From Testudinibacter aquarius (lineage in GTDB: Bacteria; Pseudomonadota; Gammaproteobacteria; Enterobacterales; Pasteurellaceae): a stretch of 64,000 nucleotides of DNA. The stretch is taken from NCBI RefSeq assembly GCF_004342725.1, contig NZ_SMCP01000011.1, positions 16,971 through 80,970 of the forward strand, given 5' to 3'. The notes under the pieces are model-generated. The model saw nothing but the letters and a program-made list of their open reading frames with translations. It searched no databases and was not told where the DNA came from. Position numbers and translations under genes: made by a program. Shown here in pieces: positions 1 to 9,960 of this stretch. The first letter of the stretch is position 1, and each line of letters opens with the position of its first letter.

Positions 1-644
1 TGATGGGTTTTATCAACGGTACTTTAACTGCAAAATTAGCGCTACCCTCGTTTATTGTCACCGTAGCAACCATGGGCATTTATCGAGGGATGGTGAGTTT
101 ACCGACCAATGGCGCACCACAAATGATCACAAATAGCGATTGGACAGCAATCGGAAATTCTGCGCTATTTGGAATTCCGGTGGTTATTTGGGTGTTGATA
201 CTACTCTTTTTAATTAACCATATAGTGTTGTCAAAAACGGTATTTGGTAGAAAGGCTTATCTTACTGGTGGTAATATCGAGGCAGCACAATATTCCGGTA
301 TTCAAACCGCAAGAGTTAAAATTTGGATTTTCACTTTATCCGGCATCATGGCAGCTATTGCCGGAATATTATTGTCGTCAAGGCTGTATTCAGCACAAAC
401 CAATGCCGGAATGGGATATGAATTAGATGCGATTGCCGCAGCGGTATTAGGCGGAACCAGTTTAACCGGTGGTGTCGGAACGATGATTGGAACATTGGTT
501 GGCGCTTTAATCATCGGTATATTGAATAACGGAATGAATATGATATCAGTCCCATATTTTTACCAATTGATTGTGAAAGGTATTGTTATTTTAGTTGCAG
601 TTTGGCTAGATGTGCGTGCAAAAAAGAAACGGAGTAAAGCATAA
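1..644 (+). CDS. Sugar ABC transporter permease, RbsC family (5' truncated by window edge)
   Basis: This is the C-terminal two thirds of an inner-membrane permease of the ribose-type (RbsC/BPD_transp_2) ABC importers. About 213 residues are visible from an internal Met at position 3, against roughly 320 for the family, so the true start lies before the window. The remaining sequence is strongly hydrophobic with several membrane spans, and it carries the family loop GGTSLTGGVGT near visible residue 150, which contacts the ATPase. The stop overlaps the start of the following sugar kinase by one base (TAATG), so the two are translationally coupled and probably serve the same sugar. The ATPase and binding protein should lie upstream. 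The substrate cannot be told from this fragment. Confidence 0.85.
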   Translation, partial: MGFINGTLTAKLALPSFIVTVATMGIYRGMVSLPTNGAPQMITNSDWTAIGNSALFGIPVVIWVLILLFLINHIVLSKTVFGRKAYLTGGNIEAAQYSGIQTARVKIWIFTLSGIMAAIAGILLSSRLYSAQTNAGMGYELDAIAAAVLGGTSLTGGVGTMIGTLVGALIIGILNNGMNMISVPYFYQLIVKGIVILVAVWLDVRAKKKRSKA

Positions 645-1573
645 TGCGAAAAATATTAACAATTGGTGAAATCTTAGTCGAAATTGTCGCAACAACCAAA
701 GGTAATGGTTTTTTGGAAGCTCAACCTCTTATCGGACCTTTTCCTTCAGGCGCACCCGCTATTTTTATTGATCAAGTCGGGAAACTCAAAACGCCCTGCG
801 CAATTATTTCTCGTGTCGGGAATGATGATTTTGGTCAGCTAAATCTGAATAGGTTAATGGCTGATCAAGTTGATATTTCAGGCATCTCGATTGCTGAAGG
901 TGAAACGACCGGCAGTGCCTTTGTACGTTATCAGGCAAATGGCGATCGTAAATTCGTTTTTAATATTGCACACAGTGCATGCGGGAAATTAGAGGATAAT
1001 CCCAATATTGAGGTATTATTAGCCCAATGTGATCATTTACACTTGATGGGAACCGCTCTTTCCTCTCCGGGTTTAAAAAATATGGCATTACGTGCTGTTC
1101 AGGTAATTAAAGCTCGCGGTGGCACGCTATCATTCGATCCTAATTTAAGAGCTGAAATCATGACACCTGAGCTATGTTCCGACCTAAAAATGATTTTACG
1201 ACAAACTGATCTTTTTTTGCCCTCCGGTGACGAGCTGTTTTTATTTACCGAAGCCAAAGAAGAACAAGCGGCAATTAATGAATTATTTGTATTGGGAATT
1301 CAAGAGATCGTCTTAAAACGTGGCAATCAGGGAGCAACATATTTTACGAAAGAGCAACAAATAAATATACTACCGCACCATGTTGATGAGTTGGATCCAA
1401 CCGGTGCCGGCGATAGTTTTGGCGGTGCATTTATCAGTTTTTGGATTAACGGTTATTCTGCAGCTGAAGCGCTTCGTTATGCAAATGCTGCCGGCGCAAG
1501 AGCGGTAACACTGCTTGGACCGATGGAAGGAACATCAACACAATTAGAGCTAGACCAGTTTTTAGCTCAATAA
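644..1573 (+). CDS. PfkB-family sugar kinase
   Basis: A 309-residue ribokinase-type (PfkB) kinase that should phosphorylate a free sugar in the cytoplasm with ATP. The C-terminal signature DPTGAGDSFGG, near residues 249-259, holds the catalytic Asp and the anion hole. The N-terminal substrate-lid region is also present. It starts inside the stop of the permease gene (TAATG) and is followed 15 bases later by a LacI regulator, so permease, kinase and regulator look like one operon for import and phosphorylation of one sugar. Resemblance to the tagatose/ketohexose kinase branch is possible, but I would not assign a substrate. No uptake signal is seen in it, and it is AT-rich like the rest of the first 10 kb. 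Confidence 0.8.
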   Translation: MRKILTIGEILVEIVATTKGNGFLEAQPLIGPFPSGAPAIFIDQVGKLKTPCAIISRVGNDDFGQLNLNRLMADQVDISGISIAEGETTGSAFVRYQANGDRKFVFNIAHSACGKLEDNPNIEVLLAQCDHLHLMGTALSSPGLKNMALRAVQVIKARGGTLSFDPNLRAEIMTPELCSDLKMILRQTDLFLPSGDELFLFTEAKEEQAAINELFVLGIQEIVLKRGNQGATYFTKEQQINILPHHVDELDPTGAGDSFGGAFISFWINGYSAAEALRYANAAGARAVTLLGPMEGTSTQLELDQFLAQ

Positions 1574-1588
1574 ACAGCGAGAAGATTA

Positions 1589-2617
1589 ATGGATAAAAAA
1601 AAGATGATCCCAAGCGTGCAAACTATGCAGCAACTTGCTGATTATGTCGGACTTTCTCGTCAAACATTGTCTAAATATTTTAATGATCCGCAACAAATTG
1701 GTGAAAAAACCCGTAATCATATTCAACTTGCCGTCGAAGAAACCGGATTTCGCCCCAATTTATTTGCCAGCAATCTTAAACGAAATAAAAGCAGAGTGAT
1801 TGGTATTATTGTTCCAAGTATTACGGATCCTTTTTACATGCTGTTAGTATCACGTATATCGGAAATAGCAGAAAAATTAGGATATTTCACTTTTACACTA
1901 CCTTCCAACGGTAAATTAACGCTTGAGGCTGATGCGGTTGCACGCTTACAATCGATGAATGTTGCCGGTGTTCTAGTGGTTCCATTAGGTAAAGATGCTG
2001 TACAACCTAAATTGCGTCGAATCGAAGAAAATCTACCAATGATATATCTTGATTCACCACCGTCACACCCTGCCCCTTTTATAGGTACTGATAATAAACA
2101 AGGGATCACATTATTGGTCGATTACCTTTGCCAAAAAGGAACACCACCTGCGTTTTTAGCAATGCCAGAAATTAACCAAAATGCCAAAACCCGTCTCAAT
2201 GCCTATCAAGATGCGATGGCAAAAAACCGAGAAATACCACTAGTTCTGCAATCAGACGGCAGAGTAGATTGGCAATTTGAAACCTACGGCTACCAACAAA
2301 CAGCTTCTTGGCTGGAACATAAGCCAAAACATAATGCGCTGTTATGTGCCAATGACCGACTTGCTTACGGTGCTTTTTTAGCGGCCTGGGAAGCCAAAAT
2401 ACCGGTTGGAATCAATGATGAAAAACTGCGTATAGCAGGACATGATGATCACCCCCTTGCAGCTTATACTTGTCCACCGTTGACGACGGCAGCCCAAAAT
2501 TACGATATGCTTGCAGAATCGGCAATCACCATGTTGATAACTCACATGACAAAAGGCGACACAACTACAAATCCTCAATTAATTCCAATGAAATTAGTAA
2601 TCAGGCAATCCGCATAA
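1589..2617 (+). CDS. LacI-family transcriptional regulator
   Basis: A 342-residue sugar-responsive regulator. Residues about 12-33 form the LacI helix-turn-helix (QQLADYVGLSRQTLSKYF), followed by the hinge and a periplasmic-binding-protein-like core that starts near RVIGIIVPSITDPFY. The start at 1589 follows a purine-rich stretch (gcgagaag). It lies directly behind the permease and kinase genes, which it most likely controls in response to the transported sugar. The DNA-binding helix reads SRQTLSKYF rather than the common TVSR form, which still fits the family. AraC follows 43 bases later but belongs to a different regulator class and probably to the next locus. Confidence 0.85.
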   Translation: MDKKKMIPSVQTMQQLADYVGLSRQTLSKYFNDPQQIGEKTRNHIQLAVEETGFRPNLFASNLKRNKSRVIGIIVPSITDPFYMLLVSRISEIAEKLGYFTFTLPSNGKLTLEADAVARLQSMNVAGVLVVPLGKDAVQPKLRRIEENLPMIYLDSPPSHPAPFIGTDNKQGITLLVDYLCQKGTPPAFLAMPEINQNAKTRLNAYQDAMAKNREIPLVLQSDGRVDWQFETYGYQQTASWLEHKPKHNALLCANDRLAYGAFLAAWEAKIPVGINDEKLRIAGHDDHPLAAYTCPPLTTAAQNYDMLAESAITMLITHMTKGDTTTNPQLIPMKLVIRQSA

Positions 2618-2660
2618 TAAAATTTAATTATAACGTATTGTGTAAACCAAGGAAGTCCAA

Positions 2661-3524
2661 ATGAATCCGAATACACCAAAAGAAAATATTCCATTATTAT
2701 CCGACTATCCGTTTGATATGGATTTAGTCGCTGGTCGTACATTGATTGAAAAAGATAATTATCTTGACTACATTATCAATCGTCCACAAGGTATAAAAGG
2801 CTACATTATCAATTTAACTACCAGAGGCCGAGGAGCTATATTTGATGGAGAAAAAACCTTTTTGGCAGACAAAGGAGATTTGCTGTTGTTTTCTCCACAG
2901 ACAATACATTATTACTGCCGAGAACCTGCGTATTATTCGTGGTATCACCAATGGATTTATTTTAGACCCAGAACATTTTGGATAGACTGGCTCCGGTGGT
3001 CGTCAACGGAAAATGGGATTGGGCGTTTGAGTATTCAAGACAAAGAAGAATATCAAGCTATTTTGGACTTATTCGTTAAAATTGAAAATCTATCCAAAGC
3101 AAACGATATTTTTGCCAAAGATACAACAATGTGTTTTCTAGAATTATTATTGATTAAATGTGCCAAACTTGATCCAAAAAATTTAGAGCATAAATCACAT
3201 AATGAGTTGGATCTCAGAATTGATACGGTATGCAATTTGATTTTAAACGATTTACAACAAAACCATAAAATTGACTATTTTGCCAAGAAAGTTAATCTAT
3301 CAACCTCCAGACTAACACATTTATTTTCGGAACAATTAGGCATGAGCCTTACGCAATGGCGTGATAATCAAAGAATGGAAAATGCCAAGAAATTACTCTA
3401 TACCTCAGATATCTCGATTATGAGTATCGCCAAACAATTAGGATTTGATGACCAATTTTATTTCTCAAAAGTATTTAAAAAATACTGTGGCACTAGCCCT
3501 TCGCGCTTTCGCCACTCCAGATAA
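2661..3524 (+). CDS. araC: Arabinose operon regulator AraC
   Basis: A 287-residue AraC protein, close in length to the 292 of E. coli. The N-terminal arabinose-binding and dimerisation half contains stretches very like E. coli AraC, such as GYIINLTTRGRG, GDLLLFSPQTIHYY and YHQWIYFRPR. The C-terminal half (about 185-285) carries the two helix-turn-helix motifs, ending in GFDDQFYFSKVFKKYCGTSPSRFR. In E. coli this protein senses L-arabinose and binds direct-repeat half-sites of the form TAGCnnnnnnnTCCATA. Three similar sequences lie in the intergenic region just downstream (3583, 3616, 3734). The RBS is GGAAG before the ATG at 2661. The next genes, a sugar ABC transporter and araB, are its likely targets. 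Confidence 0.85.
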   Translation: MNPNTPKENIPLLSDYPFDMDLVAGRTLIEKDNYLDYIINRPQGIKGYIINLTTRGRGAIFDGEKTFLADKGDLLLFSPQTIHYYCREPAYYSWYHQWIYFRPRTFWIDWLRWSSTENGIGRLSIQDKEEYQAILDLFVKIENLSKANDIFAKDTTMCFLELLLIKCAKLDPKNLEHKSHNELDLRIDTVCNLILNDLQQNHKIDYFAKKVNLSTSRLTHLFSEQLGMSLTQWRDNQRMENAKKLLYTSDISIMSIAKQLGFDDQFYFSKVFKKYCGTSPSRFRHSR

Positions 3525-3533
3525 TCACCGGCA

Positions 3534-3549
3534 AGTGACCTACATCACA
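3534..3549. promoter_or_regulatory. Putative CRP (cAMP receptor protein) site
   Basis: AGTGACCTACATCACA matches the CRP consensus TGTGA-N6-TCACA in nine of ten key positions. It lies between araC and the transporter operon, upstream of the AraC-like half-sites. That order (CRP, then AraC sites, then genes) is also found at E. coli araBAD. Binding is inferred from sequence only. Confidence 0.55.
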
Positions 3550-3582
3550 AAAAAAATCTTTCTGCCAAATAATCTATATAAA

Positions 3583-3750
3583 TAGCCAAATTTTACATAT
3601 AAATCCCCCTAATTCTAGCCTATTATTCCTACAGACTAAAAATACAGCATATTGCAATGACTTTATTGTTATAAAAATCAATATGTTATGTTATTTTTTG
3701 GTCATGTACATTGATAAAGATGTAATATACCATTAGCAAAAATACCCATA
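3583..3750. promoter_or_regulatory. Putative AraC half-sites in front of the transporter operon
   Basis: Three 17-mers resemble the E. coli araI1 half-site TAGCATTTTTATCCATA: TAGCCAAATTTTACATA at 3583-3599, TAGCCTATTATTCCTAC at 3616-3632 and TAGCAAAAATACCCATA at 3734-3750. The third is the closest match and lies 25 bases before the first gene of the operon. The first two are 33 bases apart, not the 21 of E. coli, so the geometry may differ. The AT-rich background makes chance partial matches possible. Confidence 0.4.
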
Positions 3751-3774
3751 TTTAATAATATAACGAGGTGAATA

Positions 3775-4758
3775 ATGAAAAAGCTGACCATGAAAAATCT
3801 ATTCTTAACAGGACTGTTAAGCATGACGGTTCTTACACCTAATGTAATGGCAAAAGAGGTTGAAATAGTCAATATTTCCAAAATAGCGGGTATGCCGTGG
3901 TTCAATCGTATGGCTGAGGGCGTTGAACAAGCAGGAAAAGATTTTGGCGTAAATGCTTATCAAGTAGGTCCTTCCAGTACAGATGCGCCACAGCAGGTAA
4001 AATTAATCGAAGATTTGATTGCTAAAAAAGTCGATTCAATTTCCATTGTACCAAATGATGCAAATGTTCTAGAACCGGTACTCAAAAAAGCCAAAGAGCA
4101 AGGAATCGTTGTACTAACGCATGAATCTGTCGGGCAACCAAGTGCGGATTGGGATATTGAAATCATTGATAATGCACAATTTGCAGCTGACAACGTAGAA
4201 GAGGTAGCAAAAGTGATGGGAGGTAAAGGCGGATATGTAATTTATGTCGGAGGCTTGACTGTGCCACAGCATAACCTTTGGGCCGATCTCTTTGTAAAAT
4301 ACCAAAAAGAACACTATCCAGAGATGTTTGAAGTAACAACTCGTATGCCGGTAGCGGAAAATATTGATGATGCGCGCCGTACTACACTAGATTTAATGAA
4401 AGCGCACCCTGATTTGAAAACAGTGGTTTCTTTTGGTTCACAAGGTCCGATCGGAGCAGGGCTAGCAGTCAGAGAAAAACGTATGAAAGATAAATTCTTT
4501 GTCTTTGGTATGATGATTCCTTCGCAAGCCGCCTCTCTGATTAAAAGTGGCAATATCACGATGGGAATTACCTATGACCCAGCTTCAGGCGGTTATGCTT
4601 TAGCTGCAGTTGCTGCCAAATTATTAAAAGGTGAAGACATTACTCAGGGGTTTGAAATTCCAAATGTAGGAAAAGCAAACGTAAATAAAGAGAATCGTCT
4701 GATTCAGTTCCATAAAGTCTTAAAAGTCACAAAAGAAAATATTGATAGCCTTTATTAA
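3775..4758 (+). CDS. Periplasmic sugar-binding protein (LsrB/RhaS-like), probable arabinose transporter
   Basis: A 327-residue periplasmic binding protein of the type-1 fold (Peripla_BP_4). Residues 1-26 are a clear signal peptide ending in NVMA, cleaved before KEVEI. The body resembles the LsrB (AI-2) and RhaS (rhamnose) branch more than AraF or RbsB. It is the first gene of a five-gene operon that ends with L-ribulokinase and lies behind AraC, so L-arabinose or a related pentose is the most likely ligand. The start at 3775 has the RBS GAGGTG. A role in AI-2 uptake is an alternative, but no lsrK/lsrR/lsrF/lsrG genes are present. Confidence 0.75.
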   Translation: MKKLTMKNLFLTGLLSMTVLTPNVMAKEVEIVNISKIAGMPWFNRMAEGVEQAGKDFGVNAYQVGPSSTDAPQQVKLIEDLIAKKVDSISIVPNDANVLEPVLKKAKEQGIVVLTHESVGQPSADWDIEIIDNAQFAADNVEEVAKVMGGKGGYVIYVGGLTVPQHNLWADLFVKYQKEHYPEMFEVTTRMPVAENIDDARRTTLDLMKAHPDLKTVVSFGSQGPIGAGLAVREKRMKDKFFVFGMMIPSQAASLIKSGNITMGITYDPASGGYALAAVAAKLLKGEDITQGFEIPNVGKANVNKENRLIQFHKVLKVTKENIDSLY

Positions 4759-4843
4759 TTCTTCTAAAAATGTATGGATTCCCGCTATATAAAAAGGGAA
4801 TCCATCATCCTGCTTATCAATCTTCATAGTAAAGGTGGTTATT

Positions 4844-6322
4844 ATGACTTTTATTACCATGGAAAATATTTCCAAAACCTTTTATGGTGTGAAAGCATTG
4901 AATAATGTCTCATTAACCTTGAATCAAGGTGAAGTACTTTGCTTAGCCGGACAAAACGGCTGTGGCAAATCAACATTAATTAAGATCTTATCCGGCGTTT
5001 ATCAACCGGATAAAAATGCAAGAATAACAATAGACTCTGATCAATATGACAAGCTAACACCCAAAGAGTCGATCAAAAAAGGCATTCAGGTAATTTATCA
5101 AGATCTTTCGCTATTTCCTAATTTGACTGTGGCTGAAAATATTGCGATTAATTTACATCATGATCACTTTTTATCAAGTAAGAAAAATATTTATGCTATT
5201 GCAGATAATACATTAAAAAATATCAACGCCAACTTAACGTTAGATGCTTTGGTAGAAACACTTTCGATTGCCCAACAACAATTGGTTGCTATATGTCGTG
5301 CGCTAGCTCAAGACGCGCGCTTGATTATTATGGATGAACCAACAGCTTCTTTAACCGTACAAGAAGTTCAATCATTACTCAAAATTGTTCAACAACTTAA
5401 AAATACGGGGATTAGCATTATTTTCGTTAGCCATAAACTAAACGAAGTTATTAAGGTTTCAGATCAGGTGCTGGTGCTCAAAGACGGAGGTTTAGTCGGT
5501 AGCTATCCAATCACTGAAATCAATGAAAAAAGGCTGGCTTACTTAATGACCGGTATAGAGTTTCATTACGAAAGATTATTACCTGTTGCTGATTCAAAAC
5601 CCCTTCTGACAGTTAATAAATTATCTAAGGAAAACCAATATCAGGATATTTCTTTTTCTCTACAAAAAGGAGAAGTGATTTCAATAATCGGCTTGTTAGG
5701 CTCCGGCAGAACAGAACTCTGTTTAAGCTTATTTGGAGTAAGTTCACCAGATAGTGGGGATATTATTTTAAACAACCAAAAAGTTGTATTCAAAAGTAAT
5801 CGTGATGCAATTTCTGCCGGTATCGGGTATGTATCAGAGGATAGAATGGCAACTGGCCTGGTAATGAACTCGTCAATCAAAGACAATATTATTTCGACGA
5901 TCTTCAATAAAATCACCTCAAAATTCGGTTTAATTAATGAAAAACATGTTTTATCTTATAGTAATCATTTGATTCAGCAGTTAAAAATAAAATCACCCAA
6001 TTCAGATCTTCCGGTAAATACACTGTCGGGCGGTAACGCACAACGGGTGTCAATCGCTAAATGGCTAGCAATCAAACCGGATTTATTGATTTTAGATGAA
6101 CCGACAATTGGCGTTGACATTGCCAATAAAGAAGGAATATTTAATATTATAAAATCCCTTTCCATACAAGGTATTTCAGTTATTTTTATTACGGATGAGG
6201 TTGAAGAGGCTTACTATAATAGCCACCGAATTTTTGTGATGAAATCCGGAAAAATAAGTCATGAGTTTATCGTCAAAGAAACAAGTGAGAGCGAAATCTT
6301 GGAGGCAATCAATGAAAAATAA
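4844..6322 (+). CDS. Sugar ABC transporter ATPase (double NBD, RbsA/AraG type)
   Basis: A 492-residue cytoplasmic ATPase with two fused nucleotide-binding domains. The first half has Walker A GQNGCGKST and Walker B LIIMDEPTAS. The second half has GLLGSGRTE, the signature LSGGNAQRVSIAKWLA and LLILDEPTIGVD. As usual in this family, the second Walker A lacks the invariant Lys and is probably non-catalytic. I chose the ATG at 4844 because AAAGGTGG lies just upstream; an in-frame GTG at 4835 falls inside that ribosome site. It energises the two permeases that follow and overlaps the first of them by 11 bases. Confidence 0.85.
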   Translation: MTFITMENISKTFYGVKALNNVSLTLNQGEVLCLAGQNGCGKSTLIKILSGVYQPDKNARITIDSDQYDKLTPKESIKKGIQVIYQDLSLFPNLTVAENIAINLHHDHFLSSKKNIYAIADNTLKNINANLTLDALVETLSIAQQQLVAICRALAQDARLIIMDEPTASLTVQEVQSLLKIVQQLKNTGISIIFVSHKLNEVIKVSDQVLVLKDGGLVGSYPITEINEKRLAYLMTGIEFHYERLLPVADSKPLLTVNKLSKENQYQDISFSLQKGEVISIIGLLGSGRTELCLSLFGVSSPDSGDIILNNQKVVFKSNRDAISAGIGYVSEDRMATGLVMNSSIKDNIISTIFNKITSKFGLINEKHVLSYSNHLIQQLKIKSPNSDLPVNTLSGGNAQRVSIAKWLAIKPDLLILDEPTIGVDIANKEGIFNIIKSLSIQGISVIFITDEVEEAYYNSHRIFVMKSGKISHEFIVKETSESEILEAINEK

Positions 6323-7280
6323 ATCTATTTCACAGAATTTCTTTTTGATTGTAACGATTTTAACAATATCTATTTATTTATCACTCAAAACAGATGACTT
6401 TCTGACGATAGAAAATCTTTATGATGTAATCAATAGTTATTCCATGCTGGCTATTTTAGCTTGTGGATTATTTATCGTACTCATTTCAGGTGGGATTGAT
6501 ATTTCGTTTCCGGCAATTACAATCATTTCGCAATATATTATGGTTTCATTTATCATGAAACATGATGCAAATTATTTAGTTGTTTTTCTGATTTCAATTA
6601 CTTCTGGAGTTTCCTTAGGATTAATTAATGCAGTAATCGTGAATAAACTGAAAGTACCTTCTATCATTATCACTATTTCAACATTGAATATATTTTATGG
6701 TTTGTTACTTTACATCACTAAAGGAACTTGGTTATATGACTACCCCGCATGGTTTCAACAAGAAATTATTATCTTTAAAGCAACAACAGCAGACGGTTTC
6801 GAATATGGACTTTCATTTCAATTTATTTTATTACTGGCTGTGATTTTGCTAACCGGATTGATAATGAATAAAACCAGTGTTGGAAGAAAAATTTATGCCT
6901 TGGGGGGTAATGCAGAAGCGGCATCACGGATTGGATTCAGTTTATTAAAGTTACATCTTTTTGTATATGGTTATATGGGATTTGTTGCCGGTATTGCTGG
7001 TATCGTACAGTCATATACCGTACAAACGGTCGCACCCGATTCATTATTAGGTTATGAATTAACAGTACTGGCGGCAGTTGTACTGGGTGGAACCAGTTTA
7101 ATCGGTGGTAAAGGAACTCTATCAGGCACCATAATGGGGGTTATTTTACTTGCCATAATTCAAAATGGATTGAATCTTTTAGGTATTTCATCATACTGGC
7201 AAACCGTAGTAACCGGCTTAATTATTGTATTCAGTGTCAGTATGACTGCATGGAGCCAACGGAAGAAAATAGGAGTATAG
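6312..7280 (+). CDS. Sugar ABC transporter permease 1 (RbsC family)
   Basis: A 322-residue inner-membrane permease of the BPD_transp_2 family, with multiple hydrophobic segments and the loop GGTSLIGGKGT near the C-terminus. The start at 6312 follows a GGAGG at 6301-6305 and overlaps the end of the ATPase gene by 11 bases, so translation is coupled. The open frame extends further upstream, but only inside the ATPase coding region. It is paired with a second, different permease, the arrangement known from Lsr (LsrC/LsrD) and rhamnose (RhaP/RhaQ) transporters. Classical AraH works as a single permease type, so this points to a different transporter subfamily. Confidence 0.8.
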   Translation: MKNKSISQNFFLIVTILTISIYLSLKTDDFLTIENLYDVINSYSMLAILACGLFIVLISGGIDISFPAITIISQYIMVSFIMKHDANYLVVFLISITSGVSLGLINAVIVNKLKVPSIIITISTLNIFYGLLLYITKGTWLYDYPAWFQQEIIIFKATTADGFEYGLSFQFILLLAVILLTGLIMNKTSVGRKIYALGGNAEAASRIGFSLLKLHLFVYGYMGFVAGIAGIVQSYTVQTVAPDSLLGYELTVLAAVVLGGTSLIGGKGTLSGTIMGVILLAIIQNGLNLLGISSYWQTVVTGLIIVFSVSMTAWSQRKKIGV

Positions 7281-7285
7281 CCGTT

Positions 7286-8236
7286 ATGCATAAATTTAAT
7301 GACAGTTCTTTTAGGTATTTGATAATACTATTGATTATAATAATACTTACATTTAGCTTTTTTATTCCTGATATTTTTTGGTCACTCAATAATTTCCAAT
7401 CAATAGCATCACAAATCCCTATTCTTGGTGTTCTAACACTGGCAATGGCGATCACCATGCTGATAGGTGGAATCAATTTATCCATTATTGCCACGATGAA
7501 TTCCTGCTCACTGGTTATGGCATTTTACCTTATACATTATCCTACATCTGTTTTTATCGCTATTTTATTAGGCTTAATTACAGCAATCATAATCGGATTA
7601 GTAAACGGATTATTAATCGCTATTGTCAGGGTATCACCAATTCTTGCAACACTGGGAACAATGACATTACTGAATGGTTTAAATGTATTACGATCCAAAG
7701 GTTCTGCAGTTTCTAACTTTTCCGATCATATTTTAATTTTAAATAGCGGTGTTTGGTTTGGCATTCCAATTCCACTAATTATTTTTCTCTTTTTATCTAT
7801 CATGTCATGGATTATTTTTGATAAAACCACGTTGGGGAAATCGATCTATTTTATCGGAAATAATGAGCGTGCAACTTATTTCTCTGGCATCAACACAAAA
7901 AAAGTTATTGTGCTAGTTTATATTATTTCTTCTATACTTTGTGTTGCTGCCGCACTCTTAATGATGTCAAAACTTAACTCTGCCAAAGCATCTTACGGCG
8001 ATTCTTATTTATTAACAGCTATTCTGGCAGCCGTATTGGGAGGTGTAAATCCTGATGGTGGTAAAGGAAAATTAATAGGCATTTTGGCTGCTCTAATTTT
8101 GTTACAAACATTAGAAAGCGGTTTAAATATTATTGGATTAAGTAGTTACATTACAATGGCTCTTTGGGGTGCATTATTAATTGTATTTATTTTCTTACAG
8201 AAATATCAATTTAACTTTTTTACCAAAAGAAAATAG
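7286..8236 (+). CDS. Sugar ABC transporter permease 2 (RbsC family)
   Basis: A 316-residue inner-membrane permease, very hydrophobic, with the family loop appearing as GGVNPDGGKGK near the C-terminus. The start at 7286 has AGGAG ten bases upstream (7271-7275); an earlier in-frame ATG at 7250 lies inside the previous gene and has no such site. It should form a heterodimer with the preceding permease. The gene is 5 bases behind permease 1 and 18 bases before araB, so all belong to one transcript. Confidence 0.8.
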   Translation: MHKFNDSSFRYLIILLIIIILTFSFFIPDIFWSLNNFQSIASQIPILGVLTLAMAITMLIGGINLSIIATMNSCSLVMAFYLIHYPTSVFIAILLGLITAIIIGLVNGLLIAIVRVSPILATLGTMTLLNGLNVLRSKGSAVSNFSDHILILNSGVWFGIPIPLIIFLFLSIMSWIIFDKTTLGKSIYFIGNNERATYFSGINTKKVIVLVYIISSILCVAAALLMMSKLNSAKASYGDSYLLTAILAAVLGGVNPDGGKGKLIGILAALILLQTLESGLNIIGLSSYITMALWGALLIVFIFLQKYQFNFFTKRK

Positions 8237-8254
8237 TTATAGAGGGGCATTATT

Positions 8255-9937
8255 ATGTCAGAACAATTTGTTATTGGTTTAGACTTTGGCAGTGATTCTG
8301 TACGTTCGTTGTTAGTCAACTGTCAAAGTGGAGAAGAAGTTGCAACATACGTCAGTAACTATCCTCGATGGAAGAAAGAACTTTATTGTGATTCAGATAA
8401 TAACCAATTCCGCCATCATCCTTTAGATTATATTGAATCAATGACAGAAGCTATTTGTCAAATCACACAAAATATTGATGAAAAAATTCGGCAAAATATC
8501 GTTGGTATTGGGATTGACGCAACAGGCTCAACTCCGGCGCCAATCGATGCGGAAGGAAACATTTTAGCATTAAATGAGTCGTTTAAAGATAACCCAAACG
8601 CAATGTTTATTTTATGGAAAGATCATACTGCCACCAAAGAAGCAGAATATATTACCGAGCTGTGCCATAGTGGAAAATATCCCGATTATACTAAATATAT
8701 CGGCGGTACTTACTCTGCTGAATGGTTCTGGGCAAAAATTACCCATATACAATCTACTGATGAAGCAGTAAGACAACATGCTGTGAATTGGGTTGAATTA
8801 TGCGATTGGGTGCCCGCACTTTTATCCGGTACTACTCATCCAGGCTTACTAAAAAGAGGACGTTGCACTGCCGGGCATAAAAGCTTGTGGCATCCAGACT
8901 GGAACGGTTTACCCTCAAAAGCATTTTTAACAGCACTGCATCCATCAATCACAGGAAATTTACAAACTCCACTATTTACTGAAACCCAAACCGCTGACGT
9001 GGCAGTCGGAACTATTACTTCCGAATGGGCGAAAAAGTTAAACTTACCCAGAAATGTGATTATTTCTGGTGGCGCATTGGATTGTCACATGGGTACTGTC
9101 GGCGCTGGCGCTTCTAAAAATACCTTAGTTAAAGTTATTGGTACATCAACCTGTGATGTGTTAATCACAGACTATGAAACGGTAAATAAACGCTCTATTG
9201 AGGGAATATGCGGACAAGTTGATGGTAGCGTGATTCCAAATGCCATAGGATTAGAAGCGGGACAATCAGCTTTTGGCGATATTTATGCTTGGTTTGCAAG
9301 AGTACTGAGCTGGCCTTTAGAACATTTAAAACAGCAACAACCACAGTTACAATCAGAAATTGAGGATTTCAGGCAAAAATTATTAGTTACTCTTGCAGAG
9401 GAGTGGGATAAAAATCCTCGGCTGGAACATTTACCGTTAACACTTGACTGGTTTAACGGCAGAAGGACGCCGTTTGCCAATCAAAAATTAAAAGGTGTTA
9501 TTTCCGGTATCGGCTTAGGAAGCGATGCTAGCTCAATTTTCGGCTCATTGATTGTTGCGACAGCCTGCGGTTCCAGAATGATTATGGAATGCCTCAGTTC
9601 ACAGCAAGTACCGGTAGAAAAAATTATTGCATTGGGCGGAATCGCAAGAAAATCATCGGTCGTGATGCAAACTTGTGCCGATGTAATGGAAAAACCTATT
9701 CAAATTGTAAAATCCGATCAATGTTGTGCATTAGGTGCCGCTATTTTTGCGGCGGTTGCAGCAGAGGTTTTCGCCACAGTTGAATTAGCACAAGGGGCTA
9801 TGGCAAGCAAAATGGAAAAAACCTATTATCCAAATGAAAACAGAAGTCAACAGTATAATGCACTATACCAACAGTATAGAGAATGGGCAGAAGCCGCAGA
9901 GCCATTATATAACAAATTTTTTCTCAATCATTTCTGA
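8255..9937 (+). CDS. araB: L-ribulokinase AraB
   Basis: A 560-residue FGGY kinase that phosphorylates L-ribulose to L-ribulose 5-phosphate in L-arabinose breakdown. It matches E. coli AraB (566 residues) closely along its length: [16 protein letters not shown] at the N-terminus, [41 protein letters not shown], and the C-terminal [10 protein letters not shown] and [17 protein letters not shown]. The presumed catalytic Asp is in [10 protein letters not shown]. The RBS GAGGGG precedes the ATG. It is the last gene of the transporter operon. The partner genes araA and araD are not in the window and must lie elsewhere if the pathway is complete. Confidence 0.9.
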   Translation: MSEQFVIGLDFGSDSVRSLLVNCQSGEEVATYVSNYPRWKKELYCDSDNNQFRHHPLDYIESMTEAICQITQNIDEKIRQNIVGIGIDATGSTPAPIDAEGNILALNESFKDNPNAMFILWKDHTATKEAEYITELCHSGKYPDYTKYIGGTYSAEWFWAKITHIQSTDEAVRQHAVNWVELCDWVPALLSGTTHPGLLKRGRCTAGHKSLWHPDWNGLPSKAFLTALHPSITGNLQTPLFTETQTADVAVGTITSEWAKKLNLPRNVIISGGALDCHMGTVGAGASKNTLVKVIGTSTCDVLITDYETVNKRSIEGICGQVDGSVIPNAIGLEAGQSAFGDIYAWFARVLSWPLEHLKQQQPQLQSEIEDFRQKLLVTLAEEWDKNPRLEHLPLTLDWFNGRRTPFANQKLKGVISGIGLGSDASSIFGSLIVATACGSRMIMECLSSQQVPVEKIIALGGIARKSSVVMQTCADVMEKPIQIVKSDQCCALGAAIFAAVAAEVFATVELAQGAMASKMEKTYYPNENRSQQYNALYQQYREWAEAAEPLYNKFFLNHF

Positions 9938-9960
9938 CTACTTAATAGGACAGTATTAAG

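Noticed and set aside
3775..8236. AI-2 (lsr) uptake operon
   Set aside because: The transporter parts resemble Lsr, but the operon ends with araB, lies behind araC, and contains no lsrK, lsrR, lsrF or lsrG.
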